Assembly (NCBI GenBank): GCA_011523195.1
Contig: WTHH01000312.1
Location: forward strand, 8,641-13,660
Direction: 5' to 3'
From: Verrucomicrobiales bacterium
Lineage (GTDB): Bacteria > Verrucomicrobiota > Verrucomicrobiia > Limisphaerales > UBA1096
DNA length: 5,020 nt
The notes below the pieces were generated by a model. It searched no databases, was not told the origin of the DNA, and saw only the letters and a program-made list of their open reading frames with translations. The position numbers and the translations under genes are program-made. Positions 1 to 5,020 of the stretch are shown piece by piece (position 1 is the first letter of the stretch; the number at the start of each line of letters is the position of its first letter).

Positions 1-475
1 CCGTCTCATAGTTTTGTATAGATTTAGGCGAATTGGGAAACAGGTAACAATGACTCCCCAGATAAAGGGCCTTGCCCCTCAATGAACCCTTTTCCAAAAT
101 GGTGTTCTGACCTTTTGCATTCTGACCCTTTTCCAATAACTGACTTTGGGTTTCTTCCAATTCCGCCAAATACACCTCACTATTGGCGTTAAACGGAAAT
201 AATTTGATGTACAACCGCCAGAGTTCAGTCGATTTAATGAATTGATCCTTACTACTTGAAGTATCGATTTCACTCTCCAATTTAACGCGCAAGGCTTCCA
301 ATCCGTTTCTACCGCCAACGATTTCAACATCGTCACAGGTTGCCGGCGAAACGAATGCTAAGAGACTAACGAATACCGCAAATACACTCCCCCGAATATG
401 AAGAGCACAATTTGAAATTGAAGAGCGCAAAACATAACGAATCTCGCTCGCTACATGTTGATTACTTAACGTCAT
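1..475 (-). CDS. Exported protein of unknown function, 3' end beyond the window
   Basis: This frame stays open from an ATG at 473-475 to base 1, giving 158 codons with no stop, so the gene continues past the left edge. The N-terminus looks like a signal sequence: Arg28, a hydrophobic run at about residues 31-43 (VFAVFVSLLAFVS) and a likely signal peptidase I site near SPA-T at 43-46. The visible mature part is hydrophilic and mostly helical-looking; residues 83-108 (ELWRLYIKLFP then YLAELEE) resemble a TPR-type helix pair, but one pair is not proof. Residues 113-131 repeat LEKG and KGQN. The ATG overlaps the end of the TPR gene by 14 bp, suggesting coupled translation. The resulting 28-residue n-region is long; an in-frame TTG at 428-430 (codon 16) would give a more usual signal peptide starting 32 bp after the upstream stop. 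The coding call rests on the long open frame, signal sequence and position. The function is unknown. Confidence 0.72.
   Translation of the reverse strand, partial: MTLSNQHVASEIRYVLRSSISNCALHIRGSVFAVFVSLLAFVSPATCDDVEIVGGRNGLEALRVKLESEIDTSSSKDQFIKSTELWRLYIKLFPFNANSEVYLAELEETQSQLLEKGQNAKGQNTILEKGSLRGKALYLGSHCYLFPNSPKSIQNYET
86..136 (-). repeat. Interleaved short repeats in the second exported protein gene
   Basis: acccttttccaa occurs at 86-97 and 125-136 (39-bp step) and ttctgacc at 105-112 and 120-127 (15-bp step). Both steps are whole codons. The protein reads LEKGQNAKGQNTILEKG (residues 114-130). The copies are short, so chance or convergent composition is possible. Confidence 0.6.
462..475 (-). 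other. 14-bp overlap between the two exported-protein genes
   Basis: The ATG at 473-475 of the downstream gene lies inside the last codons of the TPR-like gene, whose TAA is at 462-464. The frames differ by one. Overlaps of this kind usually indicate coupled translation of co-transcribed genes. The overlap applies only if this ATG, and not the TTG at 428-430, is the true start. Confidence 0.6.
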
Positions 476-2666
476 TCAACCCATCTTCAAACTCCGACAA
501 CCAAGACAGGTTGTTGACTCGCCAGACCGCCATGTCACGAATCAACCTCAACGACAAAGACCCATCACCAACATGTTTCTGAGTCAACAAACTGTCCAAG
601 CTAAGAAAGTGCTCTATTTCTATTTCATTTTTACCATCTTTAGTACGAACAACATCCCCCTTTTTGATCTCCCCACCCAGGTGACAAACTAACGCAGCAT
701 CCGGATACAAAGTATTGTTCAGTAATTTAACAACTTGAAACTTCAATGGTGTGTCGGGTGATTCAAAAATTGCATCATCAACAAATTCACCTTTTAACGG
801 ATTCACTTTAACAACCGCTGCGGGAATCCTTTCGAACACAGTCAACGCTTGATCTATATTTGAAAGATTCTCATAACAAAGCCCCAAGTTATAAAGCACA
901 GGTAAAATGTGCCTGTAACGGATGTTCGCCTGACTTTTCAAATATTTGATGGATTGCGTTACCATATTCTTCAATTTTTCATTGTCTGAAACGTCGGGGG
1001 CGGTGTCGGAATTTACAGACAATTTTTCTTCGTTCGCATCCTTGCCGCCAGCATCGTTGCCCAACCCTTTCAACTTCACCTTTTCATCCACTTCCGATCG
1101 AGAGGGAACATTATCAGGGTTGGTGTCGGAGTGCCCGGTGAATAATTCGTCATAGGCATCCATGCCGTCCCCGTCTACGTCCATGCCAATTACACCTAAA
1201 TTGGATAAAAGCGGTAATTTTAGACCTATTTTTTCCGCTCCAGATTTGACATAGTCTACAATCCCACGGACATCATTAAATGTGTCGTTATACAATGAAT
1301 TTTGTTTAATTTTTTCATCTATCAATGTTCCCGCGTATTGTAATCCATATAGCAATTCGAGCAGTTTCTCTGACTCACCCTTGCCACCGGCAATTAACTC
1401 GACATGCATTCCAAAAACAAGACTCGCTTTTTCGTAGCTATCTTCTTTTTCATCTTTACCTTTTTCGCCTTTACCTTTCTGAAAAAAATACTGGCCCAAC
1501 TCGCCCGCGCCCTTCAGAATCCATGGGAGAGTTTTCATATCTTTTTCCGAGCTCAACTTGTACAAAGCTTCGAACTCTTTTAAAAGCTCAGAAGAGTCAA
1601 CCTCGGAAGGTTCAAATTTTGAATTTCTGATTGCATGCAACACGTAATAAAGCACTTCCCCTTTTTTCTCCGTTGCAGCAGCATCGTAATTTTTTATGAA
1701 TCGATCCCCCTCATCATGCACCTCTTGAAAACTCTTTTCTACCTCCTGTATATCAGCATCAATCGACTCTTTGTTGCCCCTTTTTGAAATGCTTAATTTG
1801 CTCCTTTTTGAAATGCTTAATTCATGCAGTGCCCGAATCAACTTGAGTGAAAGATCTACATTATTCAATTCGCCCAGTTCTAACCCATCGAACTCTGATC
1901 CTTGGTCTAACAACTCCACAGAGTTGGTTAAAGTCTGAAACTGCTTCACAGATTTGGTTAAAGTCTGAAACTGCTCCACAGAGTTGGAAAATCCCATCTC
2001 AGCCAATTTTGTGGGCATCTTTTTTGCCTCATCAAAAAAAGACTCTGCAATATTTATTTGTGCAGTCAATACAGCACGTTTCACATAGTTCAAATTATAC
2101 TTGTCTCTATCCAACTGAACACCCTGAGCGGCCTTGATGACATCATAGCACTTCTGACGCTCAAGATCATATGCCCCCATTTTTCGGTATAATTCTCCCT
2201 GATTCAATAGCACAACCGGAATTAATTCATCATCAGGAAACCGCTTTACATACACAGCCAAATACTGTTGTGCATCCTCAAACCTTCCCTCTTCTTCAGC
2301 CAGACTTGCCAACTTTCTAAGTGATATTTTCTGCGCCTGATACTTCACATTTTTGCTAGCATCAGAGGAAAATATCTTTTCGATATATTCTTTGGCTTCT
2401 GCCGAAGAGCCAGCCCCATTTAAATCTTGGACTATTTTTTTTGCATTTTCATCTACTCTGTTATTAAAAGTTCCGGAACCAGAAGTCTTAGAAGATGAAT
2501 CATCTAACTGATTAAGGCCAGGGATGTTTGGATTCGCGGTTGCGGTTTTTGCCTCATCCGAAGAGACAGGCTGTCCAAGAGCACAATTCAACACGAATGC
2601 AACAGTGATGGCTAATACTATTGAATATATTCGGAATAATCTAATCCTGCCACTAACAAAGTTCAT
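462..2666 (-). CDS. Large exported TPR-like protein with an EF-hand-type calcium loop
   Basis: This 734-residue protein has an N-terminal signal peptide: Arg7, Arg9 and Arg12, a hydrophobic core at about 13-27, and a plausible signal peptidase I site after ALG at 29-31. Cys28 is preceded by VLN, a poor lipobox, so a lipoprotein is unlikely. TPR-like helix pairs are seen at about 107-146 (LASLAEEEGRFEDAQQYL), 151-180 and 588-617 (LYNLGLCYENLSNIDQAL). Between them lies a charged, low-complexity region carrying tandem duplications at 229-250 and 283-296 and a GKGEKGKDEK run near 398-407. Residues 496-507 (DVDGDGMDAYDE) match a 12-residue EF-hand loop. The ATG abuts the flgL stop codon with no gap and only a weak GGA lies upstream, so translation probably depends on ribosomes finishing flgL. 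The context suggests a flagellum-related envelope role, probably in protein-protein contacts. I do not recognise the family; the flagellar link is inferred from position only. Confidence 0.88.
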   Translation of the reverse strand: MNFVSGRIRLFRIYSIVLAITVAFVLNCALGQPVSSDEAKTATANPNIPGLNQLDDSSSKTSGSGTFNNRVDENAKKIVQDLNGAGSSAEAKEYIEKIFSSDASKNVKYQAQKISLRKLASLAEEEGRFEDAQQYLAVYVKRFPDDELIPVVLLNQGELYRKMGAYDLERQKCYDVIKAAQGVQLDRDKYNLNYVKRAVLTAQINIAESFFDEAKKMPTKLAEMGFSNSVEQFQTLTKSVKQFQTLTNSVELLDQGSEFDGLELGELNNVDLSLKLIRALHELSISKRSKLSISKRGNKESIDADIQEVEKSFQEVHDEGDRFIKNYDAAATEKKGEVLYYVLHAIRNSKFEPSEVDSSELLKEFEALYKLSSEKDMKTLPWILKGAGELGQYFFQKGKGEKGKDEKEDSYEKASLVFGMHVELIAGGKGESEKLLELLYGLQYAGTLIDEKIKQNSLYNDTFNDVRGIVDYVKSGAEKIGLKLPLLSNLGVIGMDVDGDGMDAYDELFTGHSDTNPDNVPSRSEVDEKVKLKGLGNDAGGKDANEEKLSVNSDTAPDVSDNEKLKNMVTQSIKYLKSQANIRYRHILPVLYNLGLCYENLSNIDQALTVFERIPAAVVKVNPLKGEFVDDAIFESPDTPLKFQVVKLLNNTLYPDAALVCHLGGEIKKGDVVRTKDGKNEIEIEHFLSLDSLLTQKHVGDGSLSLRLIRDMAVWRVNNLSWLSEFEDGLNDVK
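1146..1181 (-). other. EF-hand-type calcium-binding loop coding segment
   Basis: The segment encodes DVDGDGMDAYDE (residues 496-507). Loop positions 1, 3 and 5 are Asp, position 6 is Gly and position 12 is Glu, matching the canonical 12-residue EF-hand coordination pattern. The following ELFTGHSDTNPDN resembles the tail of bacterial calcium repeats of the form D-x-D-x-D-G...GTDP-x-x-PD. Only one clear copy exists; SDTAPDVSDNE near 553-563 may be a decayed partial echo. Confidence 0.75.
1454..1478 (-). repeat. Short 15-bp period repeat encoding a Lys/Glu/Gly run
   Basis: ctttaccttt occurs at 1454-1463 and 1469-1478, one 15-bp step apart, and encodes GKGEK-GKDEK within a strongly charged segment (about residues 397-410). 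This could be a slippage product or simply biased composition of a flexible linker. Confidence 0.6.
1779..1826 (-). repeat. 24-bp tandem duplication inside the TPR-like gene
   Basis: The same 20 bases (cctttttgaaatgcttaatt) occur at 1779-1798 and 1803-1822, a 24-bp period. It encodes LSISKRSK followed by LSISKRGN (residues 283-298). The frame is preserved. It lies about 90 bp from the 30-bp duplication, in the same linker-like part of the protein. Confidence 0.92.
1914..1987 (-). repeat. 30-bp tandem duplication inside the TPR-like gene
   Basis: Two adjacent 30-bp units at 1921-1950 and 1951-1980 differ at only two bases (1923/1953 and 1946/1976). Partial copies flank them: ctccaca at 1914-1920 and gagttgg at 1981-1987. 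The period is ten codons, so the frame is kept and the protein reads SVEQFQTLTK then SVKQFQTLTN then SVELL (residues 229-253). The near-identity at DNA level points to a recent duplication, probably by replication slippage. Confidence 0.93.
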
Positions 2667-2669
2667 TTA
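2664..2669 (-). other. Abutting stop/start junction TAA-ATG between flgL and the TPR-like gene
   Basis: The flgL stop TAA (2667-2669) is followed with no gap by the ATG of the TPR-like gene (2664-2666). The only purine-rich match upstream is a GGA ten bases before the ATG, so re-initiation by ribosomes terminating on flgL is the likely route. This directly links output of the exported protein to flgL translation. Confidence 0.75.
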
Positions 2670-3602
2670 TACATAATCCAGAAGTGATTGGTTCATAATC
2701 GTGGAACCAGACTTTAATGCTGCTAGATACGCAGTTTGAATTTCGTTCAACTTTACCAAGGTTTTAGCCAAATCCGCATCAACCTCCTTCGACACGAACT
2801 CATTTGCCGCCGTAATCCTTCTCGTTCCCAGAGTCTTGGCCGTTTCCAATCTCGCCTCCAGAGCACCCACTCTTGAGATGTGATATATCACATTGGACTC
2901 ATCCTTCATCAGGTTGGTTGTCACCGTTTCCCGGATATAGGCTACATCTTCCCGCGTACCACTATCAAGCCTATCCCTTAACTCGATTAAGTTCGAAAAG
3001 AAGCTTCCTTCTCGGGTTTCGAATAAGCCCTGCGTTCCTGATTCAGTGGTATTCGAACCAGGAATCTCAACCGAAATCTGTGAACCCTTGGCAATTTCAA
3101 TTCCAATTGTATCGGTTGATCCTTGGTACTCGACCTCAGAGATTTCCCCATTCTCGTTCCGGGTAATGCCATAAGTCTCGGCGTTGGATTTCGTCCCCGA
3201 AAAAATGTAACCAAACTGATTATTCGTGTTTGCTATCTGTACGGATTGTTCAATCAATTGATTGATTTCCTGCCGATATGCCGCCAGTTGATCCCTTGAT
3301 TTCATGTCATCAACCATGGTGGCCAACTCGCCCGCCCGATCAGATACTTTTTTAAGAGCCTGAATCGCACCGTAAACCGAATTCAATTTCTCACTGCTGA
3401 TGTCGATATTTTCGTTGTACTGACTTAATCGACTAGCTTCCTGCTGCAACTCTAAAACCTTCCGGGTCGCTCTGGGATCTTCACTGGGTGCCTTAAATCT
3501 TTGACCAGTCGCCGCCTGCGACTGAAGCCTTGCCTGCTTGGTAGCGAGCGACTCCAACTGGTATTGAAGTGCCGTGGGAAAACTATTTGATGTTACTCTC
3601 AT
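2667..3602 (-). CDS. flgL: Flagellar hook-associated protein 3 (FlgL)
   Basis: FlgL (HAP3) forms the second ring of the hook-filament junction, between FlgK and the first flagellin subunits. It is exported through the flagellar type III apparatus, so it has no cleaved signal peptide. At 311 residues it is close to the usual FlgL length. Diagnostic features are the N-terminal flagellin-like segment MRVTSNSF, the motif ATGQRFKAPSEDPRA (31-45), the long D1 helix after it, NTNNQFGYIFSGTKS (125-139), and a C-terminal amphipathic helix ending in MNQSLLDYV. The variable middle (about 145-205) carries the outer domain. There is no cysteine, as usual in extracellular flagellar proteins. It starts 5 bp after the flgK stop and its TAA directly abuts the next ATG. 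Flagellin itself is much longer and has a different N-terminus; the flgK-flgL order settles the identity. No strong Shine-Dalgarno sequence precedes the start. Confidence 0.96.
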   Translation of the reverse strand: MRVTSNSFPTALQYQLESLATKQARLQSQAATGQRFKAPSEDPRATRKVLELQQEASRLSQYNENIDISSEKLNSVYGAIQALKKVSDRAGELATMVDDMKSRDQLAAYRQEINQLIEQSVQIANTNNQFGYIFSGTKSNAETYGITRNENGEISEVEYQGSTDTIGIEIAKGSQISVEIPGSNTTESGTQGLFETREGSFFSNLIELRDRLDSGTREDVAYIRETVTTNLMKDESNVIYHISRVGALEARLETAKTLGTRRITAANEFVSKEVDADLAKTLVKLNEIQTAYLAALKSGSTIMNQSLLDYV

Positions 3603-3607
3603 ACCGC

Positions 3608-5020
3608 TTATCGAACGATGTTAATCGCCTCGGCCAACATTTCATCCAGAACAGAAATCAACTTGGCGTTGGCTTGAAACGCACGCTGAAAAACCAGCAG
3701 ATTCGCCATTTCTTCATCAATAGAAACGCCCCCAAGCGAGATTCGCTGCTCCTCCAACATACGCGCCACTGCTTTTTGGTCCATCGCCTGAGTCTCCACG
3801 TTGAACAACTCCTGACCAAAACCGGCTATTGCCTGATTGACCGATTCATTAAACGTTTGACCGCTCAGCGTCTCCTGTCTCTCGTCAGCGATCCTGGCCA
3901 ACCTTAATGCCATGTCATTATTACCGGCATCCCCCCCGACGCTGGCATTAAACAGCCCGGGGTTTGACTCGATTCGCTCGTTTATCTTCAACCCATCCGC
4001 AGTCGTATCAAAAAACTTCATGCCCTGGATTGTTGCGGTCAATCCGGCAGTCAATGGTGTCTTCCCCTGATAGGTGCCATTGATCCCGGATGAACCCATG
4101 GCAGTATCCTCAGAAACCGTAAATGTACCGCCGTTGGAAAATAGAATTTGATCCCCCTCTTTTAGGTCTGCGGCGAGTTCTTGAACACTCAACGTTCCAG
4201 AAGAACCGGCCGCCCACTCCTCAGTAAGAACATCGGAAATCTGTATAACCGGCAGCGAAGCCCCCTGAACGTACTCTTCATTTATTCTGGTCTTAATCGT
4301 CTGAGCTATATGGTCTATTGATGATTTGAATCCGTTGATTGTTAAATCCCTCGCATCGATTGCCGCCTTGATTCGACCCGATCGCAATTGAAACCCTTCA
4401 ACGGAATTAATCGCCTCTACGAACACCGTGTCCCCACGTTTTAAAACATCATTAACCCTCTCCACCTTCTGCCCGTTTTCATCAAGAACTGACAGCTTCA
4501 GCTTTTCGACCAACTCGCCCTTTTTGATTACATTAACCCCGCCAATCGACAGGGTTAACTTCTCGACCGACTTATTGCCTGAATTCAACTCATTTACAGG
4601 CTCAAACTCAAACTGGACATCTACCAATTGACACAAATCCTCCAACCTTTTGTGGAACCGATCCCGGACATCGTTTGCGTTGCCAAGCGCTTCGCCACTG
4701 CTGATTTGGTCGCCTATTTTTTGCAACCCGATGATAGTGTTATTCACCTCTTCCACCATGGATTCAAACTCCCCGTTTAAGTCGTGAACCAATTCACCCA
4801 ATCGAAAGTCCACGAGATTAAATTTTTCGGAAAGATTTTGTGCCTTAAAGATGACGACCTGTCGATACGCCTGAGAATTAGGGTTGGTACTCAGGGCCTG
4901 CAGTGAGTTGAAAAAATCTGTCAGGTTATCTCCTAGGCCCATCTGACCGCTCACGCCCTGAGAAGCAGCGTTACTCTCTGCGCTAGATGAAGCACGGTCC
5001 AACTCCTGACCAATCGCCGC
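3608..5020 (-). CDS. flgK: Flagellar hook-associated protein 1 (FlgK), 5' end beyond the window
   Basis: FlgK (HAP1) is the first junction protein on the distal end of the hook and is exported by the flagellar type III apparatus. The visible 470 residues lack the N-terminus: the frame is open to base 5020 (AAIGQE lies upstream of the first internal TTG at 5000-5002), and the D0 helix expected at the true start is absent. By comparison with enteric FlgK (about 550 residues) roughly 100 residues are missing. Numbering from that TTG, family features are DNLTDFFNSLQALSTNP (25-41), ANDVRDR (109-115), SGRIKAAIDARDLTI (208-222) and the C-terminal hallmark GVSIDEEMANLLVFQRAFQA (425-444), followed by the final helix ending NIVR. 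Residues about 250-350 form the variable outer domain. A single cysteine (124) is unusual for an extracellular axial protein. flgL follows after 5 bp. Confidence 0.96.
   Translation of the reverse strand, partial: AAIGQELDRASSSAESNAASQGVSGQMGLGDNLTDFFNSLQALSTNPNSQAYRQVVIFKAQNLSEKFNLVDFRLGELVHDLNGEFESMVEEVNNTIIGLQKIGDQISSGEALGNANDVRDRFHKRLEDLCQLVDVQFEFEPVNELNSGNKSVEKLTLSIGGVNVIKKGELVEKLKLSVLDENGQKVERVNDVLKRGDTVFVEAINSVEGFQLRSGRIKAAIDARDLTINGFKSSIDHIAQTIKTRINEEYVQGASLPVIQISDVLTEEWAAGSSGTLSVQELAADLKEGDQILFSNGGTFTVSEDTAMGSSGINGTYQGKTPLTAGLTATIQGMKFFDTTADGLKINERIESNPGLFNASVGGDAGNNDMALRLARIADERQETLSGQTFNESVNQAIAGFGQELFNVETQAMDQKAVARMLEEQRISLGGVSIDEEMANLLVFQRAFQANAKLISVLDEMLAEAINIVR

Noticed and set aside
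79..336. 85-codon minus-strand ORF
   Set aside because: It lies in a different frame inside the partial exported-protein gene (1-475), which has a signal peptide and a longer open frame; its own composition is rich in Trp, Arg and Lys and looks like a shadow.
333..347. Lipobox ending at Cys47 of the second exported protein
   Set aside because: PAT-C has Pro at -3 and Thr at -1, a poor lipobox; cleavage after SPA is more likely.
946..2137. Plus-strand ORFs at 946-1155, 1325-1630 and 1847-2137
   Set aside because: All lie antisense to the 734-residue gene, have no recognisable domains and no credible ribosome binding context.
2583..2585. Lipoprotein lipidation at Cys28 of the TPR-like protein
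   Set aside because: The preceding residues VLN do not fit a lipobox, which wants a small residue just before Cys; ALG just downstream is a better signal peptidase I site.
2873..3907. ORFs at 2873-3166 (+), 2987-3214 (-) and 3569-3907 (+)
   Set aside because: They overlap well-identified flgL and flgK in other frames and show no family features.
4428..4631. Plus-strand 67-codon ORF
   Set aside because: Antisense to the conserved flgK coding region; Ser/Thr/Phe-rich shadow translation.
5000..5002. TTG as the start codon of flgK
   Set aside because: The frame continues open to the window edge and the expected N-terminal D0 helix of FlgK is missing, so this is an internal Leu codon.

Overview
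The window is a densely packed minus-strand block in which every base belongs to a coding region except a 5-bp gap. Read 5'->3' on the minus strand (right to left), the order is flgK (5' end missing), flgL, a 734-residue exported TPR-type protein, and a second exported protein whose 3' end lies beyond base 1. Junction spacings are +5 bp, 0 bp and a 14-bp overlap. This points to one transcript with coupled translation. There is no intergenic stretch long enough for an internal promoter or terminator, and no RNA gene, IS element or CRISPR array was seen.

The two right-hand genes encode the hook-filament junction of the flagellum. FlgK (HAP1) and FlgL (HAP3) are exported through the flagellar type III apparatus and join hook to filament. 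Both are recognisable from their terminal D0/D1 helices and family motifs. The two left-hand genes are different: each begins with an N-terminal signal sequence, so their products should leave the cytoplasm by Sec and act in the periplasm or at the envelope. I cannot assign either to a named family. The larger has TPR-like helix pairs near both ends, a perfect 12-residue EF-hand-type calcium loop in the middle, and several short in-frame tandem duplications. The smaller is visible only as its first 158 codons, which are open to the window edge.

The organism is a flagellated, diderm-type bacterium. The divergent FlgL/FlgK sequences and the linked large TPR and calcium-loop proteins make me lean towards the Verrucomicrobiota/PVC group (for example an Opitutae-like marine lineage), but this rests on impression and was not tested. 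By eye the two exported-protein genes are more A+T-rich than flgK.

The point of most interest is the coupling of late flagellar structural genes to two unrecognised exported proteins. One testable idea is that they are lineage-specific flagellar accessory proteins, by analogy with periplasmic TPR scaffold proteins such as PflA of Campylobacter. No sequence homology to PflA is claimed.
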